The position numbers and the translations under genes are program-made. DNA of 64,000 bases from Candidatus Poseidoniaceae archaeon. Its GTDB lineage: Archaea; Thermoplasmatota; Poseidoniia; Poseidoniales; Poseidoniaceae. Under the pieces are notes generated by a model. The model saw only the letters and a list, made by a program, of their open reading frames with translations. It did no database searches and was not told where the DNA came from. Below are positions 49,861 through 57,982 of the stretch, one piece after another (within the stretch, counting starts at the first letter, position 1; every line of letters starts with the position of its first letter). Location: the NCBI GenBank assembly GCA_938084675.1, contig CALKGM010000006.1, forward strand, positions 1 through 64,000, written 5' to 3'.

Positions 49861-51132
49861 TTATTGGACGGACATGAAACCTTTGCGGTCTACACCAAAA
49901 TCAATGGTTGCGTCGTATCCGATTTTGGATGTATTTCCGTCTTCATAGCGGGACGGGTCAAGGGAACTCCCTCTTTGATTTGAGAGAATTAATGTATCCT
50001 TGTCTGGCTGCCATCGGGTCATCATTGCCCATTCTACCCGGACTGGATCGGTGATGTCTATATCTTCATCAACTACGGTGACAATCTTCATGCTTTTATG
50101 ACCTGCAAAAGCAGCCTCTATCGCTTTCATTCCGTCATCTGCATTGACTTTCTTAATTTTCAACACGGCACCGAGCCAACCACATCCACCTTCGGTCATG
50201 TGTACATCAACACACTCTACGACCTTGTTGACTGCAGCCTTGATGGTTGGGGCTCGTGGAAGACCCATCAATGTCTTGTGTTCAGCTTCTCCTGGTATCA
50301 GTGCATGGAAAATAGGATTGTCTCTGTGACTTACCCCCTCAATTTCAATGACTGGTTCTTGACGAATATCGTCAACTGTTCCTGTAATGTCCACGTACGG
50401 CCCTTCATCGTCATCCTCGGTGGTAATTCTTCCCCACATGACATATTCGGCGTCAGAGGGGGCATGGATTCCGTTTGGAAGCGCAACTAATTTGAGGGGC
50501 TTGTTGTATAATTTTTCATGCAATGTAGCCGCAATTGTCAATTCGTCAATATTCTCGTTAAACGACATAGCAGCAGCAAGCAACACGACCGGGTCAGGTC
50601 CGTTGACAACAGCGATGCTTACTTCGCGTCCCTCTTTCCTCGCATCCATAACCATCGTCCGCAGATGACGTGGAACAAGCCGAACTACGAGGTGAGTTTT
50701 ATCTCTCAAAAATTGACGGTGAAACGATACATTTCGTATTCCGTTGTCTTCAGCAATGATAATACTGGCTGAGGAATAACGCCCACGGTCTGCTGGCCAG
50801 TGATGGGGGATGGGTAACTGTTCAAGGTTAACCTCGGCTTGCTGGTTTTCCATACAAGGGGCCTCCTCGGGTTGAATCATTTCAGGAGTGCCTGGGTTGG
50901 ACATGGCCCAACCTAGCGTGTCGATGTATTCTTCGGGCTCAATTCCAATGGCTTGGCATAATCGGTCCCGCGTCAACATATTTACGGCGGCTCTGTGTCC
51001 GGGGCATTCGGAAATATTGGTGAACACGGTCATGGCATGGCCACTGGCTTGGGAATGATTTAACATGCCGTGGCTAAGGCTTATTTCTTCGTCCTCGATT
51101 GAAGCAGCGCCGAGATGGTCTCTGAATGCCAT
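49861..51132 (-). CDS. UbiD-family decarboxylase, candidate anhydromevalonate phosphate decarboxylase
   Basis: About 423 residues of the prenyl-FMN-dependent UbiD family. Landmarks: MAFRDHLGAASIEDEEI at the start, HHWPADRGRYSSASIIIAED, the Arg of NVSFHRQFLRDKTHLVVRLV (prenyl-FMN/substrate site), VPRHLRTMVMDAR, and the acidic pair in DDDEGPYVDITGTVDDIR, where the second Glu of the E-R-E triad is Asp. SHRDNPIFHALIPGEAEHKT closes the site. This subtype resembles archaeal UbiD homologues that decarboxylate trans-anhydromevalonate 5-phosphate to isopentenyl phosphate. That job would feed the isopentenyl phosphate kinase at 57983. A TTG at 51258 is in frame, but ATG 51132 matches the family's N-terminus. 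No ubiX or aconitase-type dehydratase is in the window. Confidence 0.85.
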   Translation of the reverse strand: MAFRDHLGAASIEDEEISLSHGMLNHSQASGHAMTVFTNISECPGHRAAVNMLTRDRLCQAIGIEPEEYIDTLGWAMSNPGTPEMIQPEEAPCMENQQAEVNLEQLPIPHHWPADRGRYSSASIIIAEDNGIRNVSFHRQFLRDKTHLVVRLVPRHLRTMVMDARKEGREVSIAVVNGPDPVVLLAAAMSFNENIDELTIAATLHEKLYNKPLKLVALPNGIHAPSDAEYVMWGRITTEDDDEGPYVDITGTVDDIRQEPVIEIEGVSHRDNPIFHALIPGEAEHKTLMGLPRAPTIKAAVNKVVECVDVHMTEGGCGWLGAVLKIKKVNADDGMKAIEAAFAGHKSMKIVTVVDEDIDITDPVRVEWAMMTRWQPDKDTLILSNQRGSSLDPSRYEDGNTSKIGYDATIDFGVDRKGFMSVQ

Positions 51133-51240
51133 AGTCCTGCCAGCGGGCGGAGTCGCTTGAATGTTGTTCAAAAAATCAAAGGATTGAGAAGTAAAAAAAC
51201 GAATGACGCCGCCATGAAAGCGTTGTGAATAAGGGATTTG

Positions 51241-51248
51241 ATTAAATA
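51241..51248 (+). promoter_or_regulatory. TATA-like ATTAAATA upstream of rps12
   Basis: ATTAAATA ends 39 bases before ATG 51288, after a purine-rich AAGGGATTTG. With transcription starting some 25 bases on, the leader is short and carries the GGTGAT ribosome site (51278-51283). The divergent 155-base region 51133-51287 also must hold the promoter for the ubiD-family gene, where AAGTAAAAAAACG on the plus strand (51189-51201) is the only A/T-rich candidate. Confidence 0.4.
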
Positions 51249-51287
51249 GGGGCGGCAAGTCGGCGAACTGCTCAATGGGTGATGATT

Positions 51288-51716
51288 ATGGGTAGAGGAC
51301 TCTTTGCAGGTGCCAAAATGGCCAAAGACCGACAAAAATTCCGTTGGTCAGATCGTCGATATAAGAAGCGTATGCTCAAGTCCCGAGCAAAGCACGACCC
51401 GCTTGCTGGGTCCACTCAAGCCAAGGGTATCGTTATCGAAAAGGTTGGTATCGAAGCCAAGCAACCGAACTCAGGTATCCGTAAGGCTGTCAAAATTTCT
51501 TTGATTAAGAACGGAAATAAACTCACTGCTTTCGCTCCCGGCGATGGTGCGATCAACTTTATTGATGAACACGATGAAGTTATGGTTGAAGGTATCGGTG
51601 GACGCATGGGTCGTTCATACGGAGATATTCCTGGTGTCCGCTACAAGGTCATTCAAGTCAACGGTGTTTCCCTTGACGAAATGGTTCGTGGACGAAAGGA
51701 GAAGCCAGTCCGCTGA
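51288..51716 (+). CDS. rps12: Ribosomal protein S12 (uS12)
   Basis: Small-subunit decoding-centre protein, 142 residues. The N-terminus [20 protein letters not shown] and [20 protein letters not shown] match archaeal S12; [20 protein letters not shown] and [20 protein letters not shown] follow, with the KEKPVR end. ATG 51288 is fixed by homology; two earlier ATGs in frame (51279, 51282) are within the GGTGATGATT ribosome site. It leads rps7 by 10 bases. Confidence 0.96.
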   Translation: MGRGLFAGAKMAKDRQKFRWSDRRYKKRMLKSRAKHDPLAGSTQAKGIVIEKVGIEAKQPNSGIRKAVKISLIKNGNKLTAFAPGDGAINFIDEHDEVMVEGIGGRMGRSYGDIPGVRYKVIQVNGVSLDEMVRGRKEKPVR

Positions 51717-51726
51717 GGTGATGATG

Positions 51727-52341
51727 ATGAGTGATACAGAATCAGAAGTCGAAGAAGTCGTCAAGCCAATCGCAGGAATCGGAACTCAAGTTTTCGGTAA
51801 GTGGGATGCATCAGAAGTGACCTGCAAGGATCCGGGTCTTGCCCCATACATCAATCTTACAACTGTCGGTGTCCCTCATACTGGTGGACGACACGCTAAT
51901 GCATGGTTTGGAAAAGCCAAGCTTTCCGTAGTTGAGCGATACATCAACAAACTCATGCGAACCGGAAACTACACCGGTAAGAAAATGGGCGCTATGAAAG
52001 CATTCGAAGGTGCTCTTGATACCATTGCGGACAAGTCTGGAAACAACCCTCTTCAAGTCTTTGTAGACGCTATTTGCAACGCTGCTCCTATGGAAGAGAT
52101 TACAAGAATCAAATTCGGTGCAGTTTCTCAGCCTAAGGCTGTAGATTCATCACCTTCCCGTCGCCTGGATGTTGCCCTTGCAAACCTCGCACGTGGTGCA
52201 CAACAAGGTACTCACAAGTCAAAGCGTACCCTCAAGAGTTGCATCATTAACGAGTTGAACAAGGCTTCAGCTGGTGATGTCACTTCCTACGCCGTTGGTA
52301 AGAAGGAAGAACTTGAGCGCATCGCAGCCTCTGCTCGTTGA
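51727..52341 (+). CDS. rps7: Ribosomal protein S7 (uS7)
   Basis: Small-subunit head protein that starts 3'-domain assembly of 16S rRNA, about 204 residues, archaeal type with an acidic N-terminal extension (SDTESEVEEVVKPIAGI). Visible: KLSVVERYINKLMRTGNYTG, NPLQVFVDAICNAAPMEEIT, SSPSRRLDVALANLARGAQQ and the C-terminal NELNKASAGDVTSYAVGKKE ELERIAASAR. Three ATGs in a row (51721, 51724, 51727) are possible starts; I choose the last because GAGGTGAT is then best spaced. Confidence 0.95.
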   Translation: MSDTESEVEEVVKPIAGIGTQVFGKWDASEVTCKDPGLAPYINLTTVGVPHTGGRHANAWFGKAKLSVVERYINKLMRTGNYTGKKMGAMKAFEGALDTIADKSGNNPLQVFVDAICNAAPMEEITRIKFGAVSQPKAVDSSPSRRLDVALANLARGAQQGTHKSKRTLKSCIINELNKASAGDVTSYAVGKKEELERIAASAR

Positions 52342-52424
52342 GTGAGATTCTCTTTGGTTCGCCCCTTCGTGGTTCGGGCAAGTTGATGCACCCACCAATC
52401 TTGATGGTTTTGTTGGGCATTATT

Positions 52425-52432
52425 CTTTAAAC
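52425..52432 (+). promoter_or_regulatory. TATA-like CTTTAAAC upstream of the membrane gene at 52473
   Basis: CTTTAAAC ends 40 bases before the TTG at 52473 and is followed by AGGTGA (52461-52466) six bases before that TTG, the same arrangement as in front of rps12. The 131-base gap 52342-52472 otherwise shows a repeated GTGAGATTCT (52342 and 52463) and no gene. Confidence 0.35.
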
Positions 52433-52472
52433 ACCGGCGCATGTAATGGTTCTTGAGACAAGGTGAGATTCT

Positions 52473-53390
52473 TTGGGTGAAACAGATCATCAAGATTCAT
52501 CAAACATGACAACCTTGTCGCGTCTTCTCATTGCCGGTATGTTTTGTGGTTCCTTCGCATCTCTTATCTTGCTTGACCGTAGTCTCTTTTCGCTTGATGC
52601 AGATCTGATGTATGGCTCCACCGATGTCCAAAAGGGCCTGCGAATTACGTACCGGTTATTGTGCGGTTATCTCGGCTTTCATGCAATAGCGTTTTGGATT
52701 GTTAGGAATCCAGTACCCGGGCAGATGACTCCGCTATTTAGGGAATCAAATCAACTTCAGAACCATCCAACACTTGGTTTCGAACGCTTGGTCCCCTTCA
52801 GTTCTTGGACCCTGATTGCATTTTGCGTGTCCATGCTGGTAAACGGGGTCATCACTCTGTATTCCTGGTTAGGGCAACCTCTTCCAGAATGGTTAGTGGT
52901 TGTAGGGGGTGCTTTGTTTGGTATTGCTTTCAGTTCAGCAGCACTTACCGCAATTATTGTCCGGTATGTGATTTTACCTGATATGCTGAACAAGAAGATG
53001 GACATGGACCATATGTTCCTAAAACACGAACAGATGATGCACAATTTTTCCTTGATTTTCCTTTCGATTGAAATGATCTTTGGTTGGGTTCAATTACCGC
53101 TGGCTATGGTGGCGTTTGGATTTTTATACGGTAGCATATACCTCATTTTTGCAGAAATTTGGGCTACCCGTGGTGGAGGGTATTATGTCTATGAGTTTAT
53201 CGATACCAGACCAACCAATGCCCCGTTTCTATTAACTGGCCTCGTTATTGTTTGTGCGCTTAGTTTTTCGTTGGGGGTTTTTGCACTCCATTTGCGCTTG
53301 GAGAATTTTTTTGTTGGAACGACCTTTATCCTTCTCTTTCTTATTTTTTCCACTCGTTTCACGAATCCCACTCCCATCCAAAGAGATTGA
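52473..53390 (+). CDS. Multi-pass membrane protein between rps7 and EF-2, unknown function
   Basis: 305 residues with seven or so hydrophobic segments and a polar N-terminus. Landmarks without a family match are PLFRESNQLQNHPTLGFERL and FAEIWATRGGGYYVYEFIDT. Two starts are possible: TTG 52473, with AGGTGA six bases upstream and a TATA-like box at the usual distance, or ATG 52506, nearer the first helix. I annotate the TTG. In many archaea S12, S7 and EF-2 follow one another directly or with EF-1A; here this gene stands between them with its own promoter-like sequence. Confidence 0.65.
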   Translation: MGETDHQDSSNMTTLSRLLIAGMFCGSFASLILLDRSLFSLDADLMYGSTDVQKGLRITYRLLCGYLGFHAIAFWIVRNPVPGQMTPLFRESNQLQNHPTLGFERLVPFSSWTLIAFCVSMLVNGVITLYSWLGQPLPEWLVVVGGALFGIAFSSAALTAIIVRYVILPDMLNKKMDMDHMFLKHEQMMHNFSLIFLSIEMIFGWVQLPLAMVAFGFLYGSIYLIFAEIWATRGGGYYVYEFIDTRPTNAPFLLTGLVIVCALSFSLGVFALHLRLENFFVGTTFILLFLIFSTRFTNPTPIQRD

Positions 53391-53428
53391 TGAGAGATAA
53401 TTACATCGAGATCCGAACCACTTCAAAG

Positions 53429-53442
53429 GTCATCTTGATGAC
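53429..53442. repeat. Inverted repeat GTCATC-TT-GATGAC upstream of fusA
   Basis: Six-base arms with a two-base spacer, 66 bases before ATG 53509 and just upstream of the TATA-like CACTTAAGA. Twelve of its 14 bases (GTCATCTTGATG) recur before proS at 10069-10080, where they overlap a stop codon. Possibly a regulator site upstream of translation genes; a chance match is not excluded. Confidence 0.25.
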
Positions 53443-53455
53443 AAACACTGCGAGT

Positions 53456-53464
53456 CACTTAAGA
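53456..53464 (+). promoter_or_regulatory. TATA-like CACTTAAGA upstream of fusA
   Basis: CACTTAAGA ends 44 bases before ATG 53509. The leader would carry GGTGGT (53499-53504), four bases before the ATG. This shows that EF-2 can be transcribed apart from rps12-rps7. Confidence 0.35.
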
Positions 53465-53508
53465 ACCCCTTTTCGGTGGGACGAAGCAACGAGAACACGG
53501 TGGTAACC

Positions 53509-55716
53509 ATGGGACGCAAAGAAGACAACATCAAGAAGGCCACAGAGGTCATGCATATCCTTCCTCAAATTCGAAACTTGTGCATTGCAGCACACATCGA
53601 CCACGGAAAGACCACACTTTCAGACAACCTCATTGCCGGTGCCGGAATGATGTCAAACGAACTCGCTGGCGCAGCCCGTGTTTTGGACTTTGACGAGCAA
53701 GAATCTGCGCGTGGAATTACTATCAACGCAGCTTCCGCTTCAATGGTTCACACCGTAGAAGGGACTGACTTTCTCATCAACCTCATTGACACTCCGGGTC
53801 ACGTTGACTTCGGTGGGGACGTTACCCGTGCTATGCGAGCAGTTGACGGATGTTTCATCCTAGCTTGTGCAGTTGAAGGGCCAATGCCTCAAACAGAAAC
53901 TGTTGTCCGCCAAGCGTTGAAGGAGAAGGTGAAGCCTGTTCTTTTCATTAACAAAGTGGACCGACTTATTAACGAACTAAAGGTGACTCCCGAAGACATG
54001 TTGAAGCGTTTCGAAGAAACGATCATCAAGGTGAACAAACTCATTCGACAATTCGCTCCAGAGGAGAAGAAGAAAGAGTGGCAGGTCAGTGTAATGGACG
54101 GAACTGTTGCGTTCGGTTCCGCTTACCACAACTGGGGTATTACCATTCCATACATGAAGAAATCTGGGGTCTCCATGACTGAAATCTTTGAGTACTGTAA
54201 CAACGAAGATCAGAAAACACTCGCTCAGAAAGCCCCGGTCCACGAAGTTCTTCTGGACATGGCTGTAACAAAACTACCTGGGCCCGTTGAAGCACAACCA
54301 TACCGTATTCCTAACATCTGGAACGGTGACCTTGATTCCGAGATTGGAAAGGCTATGGTCTCATGTGACCCTGATGCAGAACTTGCAATGATGATCACCA
54401 AGATTTGGATGGATCCTCACGCAGGAGAAGTAGCGGTAGGACGAATTTACTCCGGTTCCATTAACCAAGGTGAATCCGTATTCGCTATCGGTGCTGCAAA
54501 GCCTGAACGTGTTCAACAAGTTTCAATGATGGTCGGAGGCGACCGTATTACAGTTCCTAAGGTCGTTGCTGGAAACATTGCAGCGGTTACAGGAATTCGC
54601 TCAGCGGCCGCTGGTGTGACATTGTCCCGAGACAAGGATTTCGTTCCTTTCGAAGCAATCCGCCACTACTCAGACCCTGTTGTCACCGTCGCTGTTGAAC
54701 CTAAGAGCATGAAGGATCTTCCAAAGTTCATTGACGCACTGCGTTCATTAGCCAAGGCTGACGCATCTCTTCAAGTAACAACCAACCAAGAAACCGGTGA
54801 GGCACTTCTCGCTGGAATGGGAGAACTCCACTTGGAAATCACCGTGTACCGTATTGAAGAAGAACAAAACATCAAGGTCAAGGTTAGCCCACCTATTGTT
54901 GTATACCGTGAAGGTATCCAAGGTAGCAACCGTGGACATTCGTTTGAAGGCAAATCACCCAACCGCCACAACCGCTTCTTCTTTGAAATTGAAGCCCTTC
55001 CTGAAGACGTCGTCGCAGCCCTTCGTGCCGGTGACCTCGGAGACGGACCTGTCCGCTCAGGAGATGCTAAGGAAACCGGAAACAAATTCGGTGAACTTGG
55101 AATGGACCGAGATACAATGCGAAAAATTTACGCCATCAAGGGCACGAACGTCCTTGTAAACGATACCAAGGGTATCCAGAACCTTCACGAAACCCGTGAA
55201 CTTATCATTGAAGCATTCAATGAGGTTTGTGTTAAGGGCCCTATTGCTGATGAACCTGTCCAAGGAATGTATGTTCGTTTGGTTGATGCGAAACTCCACG
55301 AAGACGCAATTCACCGTGGCCCAGCTCAAACCATCCCTGCGGTCCGTAACGGAATCAAGGGCGCTATGATGCGAGCTCGTACGGTCATTCTCGAACCTAT
55401 GCAAAAAGCATTCATCTCTGTACCAAACGACTGGCTCGGTCAGGTGACTCGTGAAGTTACAACCCGACGTGGAATCATCGAAGACATGCCTTCTGAAGGT
55501 AACGTAACTACAGTTGTGGGTGTCATCCCGATTGCAGAAACCTTCGGTTTCTCAAACGATATTCGTGCTGCATCTCAAGGACGAGCAGTCTGGAACACAG
55601 AAAATCTAGGATTTGAGATTCTACCGCCACAACTCTTTGACAAGGTCGTCGGAGAAATTCGCCAGCGAAAGGGCCTCAAGCCTGAACCTAACCCTGAATC
55701 TTACTATTCCGACTGA
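53509..55716 (+). CDS. fusA: Elongation factor EF-2
   Basis: Translocation GTPase, about 735 residues, archaeal type. G1 is AAHIDHGKTTLSDNL, switch I region ESARGITINAA, G3 DTPGHVDFGGDVTRAM, G4 INKVDR. Domain IV has the diphthamide loop KLHEDAIHRGPAQTIPAVRN, whose His is the modification site; the amidation enzyme Dph6 is encoded at 40841-41488. ATG 53509 gives MGRKEDNIKKATEVM, the usual archaeal N-terminus; a GTG at 53476 is in frame but leads through non-conserved sequence. Followed by a MOSC gene after 10 bases. Confidence 0.96.
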   Translation: MGRKEDNIKKATEVMHILPQIRNLCIAAHIDHGKTTLSDNLIAGAGMMSNELAGAARVLDFDEQESARGITINAASASMVHTVEGTDFLINLIDTPGHVDFGGDVTRAMRAVDGCFILACAVEGPMPQTETVVRQALKEKVKPVLFINKVDRLINELKVTPEDMLKRFEETIIKVNKLIRQFAPEEKKKEWQVSVMDGTVAFGSAYHNWGITIPYMKKSGVSMTEIFEYCNNEDQKTLAQKAPVHEVLLDMAVTKLPGPVEAQPYRIPNIWNGDLDSEIGKAMVSCDPDAELAMMITKIWMDPHAGEVAVGRIYSGSINQGESVFAIGAAKPERVQQVSMMVGGDRITVPKVVAGNIAAVTGIRSAAAGVTLSRDKDFVPFEAIRHYSDPVVTVAVEPKSMKDLPKFIDALRSLAKADASLQVTTNQETGEALLAGMGELHLEITVYRIEEEQNIKVKVSPPIVVYREGIQGSNRGHSFEGKSPNRHNRFFFEIEALPEDVVAALRAGDLGDGPVRSGDAKETGNKFGELGMDRDTMRKIYAIKGTNVLVNDTKGIQNLHETRELIIEAFNEVCVKGPIADEPVQGMYVRLVDAKLHEDAIHRGPAQTIPAVRNGIKGAMMRARTVILEPMQKAFISVPNDWLGQVTREVTTRRGIIEDMPSEGNVTTVVGVIPIAETFGFSNDIRAASQGRAVWNTENLGFEILPPQLFDKVVGEIRQRKGLKPEPNPESYYSD

Positions 55717-55726
55717 GGTTGACTCC

Positions 55727-56215
55727 ATGAAACCCAGAGTTCTTGGGTTATTTGTCAACCCTAACGGAGGAGTTCCTAAACTTCCAGTGGATACGCTGGT
55801 TGTTACTGATACTGGTTGTGTCGGAGATCGCCAAAATGACCTCAAGCATCATGGTGGGCCTACAAGAGCAGTGTGCTTATTGCTCGACTCTGTGTTGTCA
55901 AGACTAATTTCGGAAGGCCACCCTATTGGTCCTGGTTCTACAGGTGAAAATATTCTGATCGATGGTTTAGAGCCTGATTCATTCACGACCGGTGTGGTTT
56001 TGGATTTTGAAACTGTTACGTTAGAGATTACGGGTCCAGCCCCACCATGCAAGACCATCAAAGCGTCATTTCTCAATGAAGGGTTTACCGCACTCAGCCA
56101 CAAGCGGGATGCTAGCCAAACCCGATGGTACGCATCTGTTGTCAAGGCCGGTACTCTAAATGTTGGACAACCTGTTTCAATTCTCAATGAATCCGAGCAA
56201 GTTGGAAATCTGTAA
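55727..56215 (+). CDS. MOSC-domain protein
   Basis: About 162 residues forming a single MOSC domain (molybdenum cofactor sulfurase C-terminal). Visible pieces are VNPNGGVPKLPVDTLVV, GCVGDRQNDLKHHGGPTRAV, STGENILIDGL and the conserved Cys in ITGPAPPCKTIKASF, which binds Mo or sulfur in the family. Stand-alone MOSC proteins include YiiM, which reduces N-hydroxylated compounds with bound molybdenum cofactor. No molybdenum-cofactor genes are in the window. It follows fusA by 10 bases and its last 32 bases overlap the convergent isoprenoid fusion gene. Confidence 0.85.
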   Translation: MKPRVLGLFVNPNGGVPKLPVDTLVVTDTGCVGDRQNDLKHHGGPTRAVCLLLDSVLSRLISEGHPIGPGSTGENILIDGLEPDSFTTGVVLDFETVTLEITGPAPPCKTIKASFLNEGFTALSHKRDASQTRWYASVVKAGTLNVGQPVSILNESEQVGNL

Positions 56216-57935
56216 GCTCTCTTAGTGCGACCATGGCAGGTCCATCTCCTAAGCGGTCAAGGCATGCGTGTGCCTCAGCATGGTATGCTACCGCTTTTTC
56301 ACGAGCATAGGCAATTGAGCCCAAATCCTCTAGAGCGTTAAGTCCTGCCTGTAAATCCTCAGGAGCCACATCTTCACCTTTACCCAAGACCTTCAGCAAA
56401 ATTTCTTTCGCCTCAGAATCAGGTTGTTGAAGGGCGTGAATCACCATCAGTGTTCGCTTACCTTGAGCAACATCTGAGCCTGCTGGTTTCCCTAATGTGG
56501 CTGAATCGGAGAGTACATCGATTAAGTCATCCATCAATTGGAAACATAATCCCACTGATAGGCCCCATTGTGCCATCAATTGAATGACCTCATCATCAGC
56601 ACCAGAAACACGAGCGCCGATCTCTGCACAGGTGAGGAACATCACAGCTGTTTTCCCTTCTATCATTTCCAAGTAATCTTCTTCTGAAACGTTAAGCCGT
56701 TCTTCAAATTCAATGTCAAGTTGTTGACCCTCGCTTACACGTCGGACCATCCAGGCAATTCTGTTGACGAGTGGAGCAACATCATGTGGGTCCAAATTTT
56801 CTGCTTGTACCAGCCGCTCAAACGCAATAGCAAGCATTGCATCTCCTGCATTGATTGCCGTGGGCATATCATATTCAATGTGAACTGCATTTCGGCCACG
56901 ACGCACCTCGTCATCATCCATGATATCGTCGTGGACAAGGGTAAAGTTGTGGACTGTTTCAATGGCTGCACCAATATCGAGGAGCCCTGAATGAGTGTCT
57001 CCCACTGCCTTTGCAACCAACCATGGCAATGTGGCTCGCATTCTCTTTCCACCGCCTTCAATGAGGTGCATCATTGCATCTGCAAGGCGTGGGTGGCGTG
57101 ACGCACGCAAACTGGACTCTATGCGTTGTTCAACGAGAGGTTTTATTTCTTGAATAGACGTTATGAGGTCAGCTCCAATCGCATTAGGCAGCATGTGGCT
57201 TACATCACCCATGTCATGAATTTCATCGTCGGCCAATGCTTCCAGTTCGGTCATCTTTCCGATTGCGGCCCACCAATTGGGATTCATGACTCGCGCTGCA
57301 ATACAACGGAACCACGGCGCTACTGCTTCTTCGGCAGCACGCTCTTCAAGGAGCATCATTTCAAGCTGGTCTCTGTTCACCCACATCACTTCAGATACCT
57401 CGTTGGTATTGGGGTTAACATCTACATCTGCCTGTATCACCAAGATATGGTCTAATTCTCGCTCAATCCATTCTTGATTCATTCGTGATGAATATCTCAT
57501 CTTCGTCATAAACACAAAATCATCGATTGAGATGGAATCAGGTGAGATGCCTAATTCTTGTTCCAATTTGCGTACTGCTGCACGCTTGACACCCATTGCG
57601 TTTGTTTCGTCAAGTTCCTCTTCGCTGTGAAGAGGGTGAGAACAACATGAATTAGCCCATACTCCTGGAAACGTTACTTTGTCCATAGAACGCCTTTGGA
57701 GCAGCAGTTCGTTGTTTGAGTTGAAGAGAAGAACACTAAATGCACGATGATATTCACCGGCGCCAGAATGTGAATCCAATTTGGATATGGGCCCGATTAC
57801 CTGATCGTTTTCAGAGACTTGAATGACTGCCTCAGCCATCAACTCAGCTTGAGTTTGATCTTCGGACACCAAGTTTTTCCTTTGGCCCTCATCCAAGGTA
57901 AGAGTGGGGACGTCATCAATACCGTAGCCCGCCAT
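56184..57935 (-). CDS. Fusion of type I IPP isomerase and GGPP synthase
   Basis: A 583-residue protein with two isoprenoid enzymes. Residues about 40-225 are a Nudix-type (type I) isopentenyl-diphosphate isomerase: GEYHRAFSVLLFNSNNELLL, the catalytic Cys in WANSCCSHPL and the metal Glu pair in WIERELDHILV. Residues about 250-583 are an E-type prenyl diphosphate synthase: GGGKRMRATLPWL, first Asp-rich motif VHDDIMDDDEVRRGR, GQQLDIEFEERL, GKTAVMFLTCAEIG and second Asp-rich motif FQLMDDLIDVLSD, then AQGKRTLMVI. A Phe five residues before the first Asp motif agrees with archaeal GGPP synthases. It would turn IPP into DMAPP and condense to GGPP in one chain. Downstream of the isopentenyl phosphate kinase gene (47 bases). 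Both active sites look complete. Confidence 0.92.
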   Translation of the reverse strand: MAGYGIDDVPTLTLDEGQRKNLVSEDQTQAELMAEAVIQVSENDQVIGPISKLDSHSGAGEYHRAFSVLLFNSNNELLLQRRSMDKVTFPGVWANSCCSHPLHSEEELDETNAMGVKRAAVRKLEQELGISPDSISIDDFVFMTKMRYSSRMNQEWIERELDHILVIQADVDVNPNTNEVSEVMWVNRDQLEMMLLEERAAEEAVAPWFRCIAARVMNPNWWAAIGKMTELEALADDEIHDMGDVSHMLPNAIGADLITSIQEIKPLVEQRIESSLRASRHPRLADAMMHLIEGGGKRMRATLPWLVAKAVGDTHSGLLDIGAAIETVHNFTLVHDDIMDDDEVRRGRNAVHIEYDMPTAINAGDAMLAIAFERLVQAENLDPHDVAPLVNRIAWMVRRVSEGQQLDIEFEERLNVSEEDYLEMIEGKTAVMFLTCAEIGARVSGADDEVIQLMAQWGLSVGLCFQLMDDLIDVLSDSATLGKPAGSDVAQGKRTLMVIHALQQPDSEAKEILLKVLGKGEDVAPEDLQAGLNALEDLGSIAYAREKAVAYHAEAHACLDRLGDGPAMVALRELTDFQLARIH

Positions 57936-57982
57936 GTTCAGTCCTCATCCATGGTGAGCGCGGTCGCTACATGAAGAGTTCT

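Noticed and set aside
52342-52472. GGTTCG-containing stretch considered as a tRNA or small RNA gene
   Set aside because: No acceptor stem, anticodon loop or T-loop can be drawn; the gap is explained by promoter sequence.
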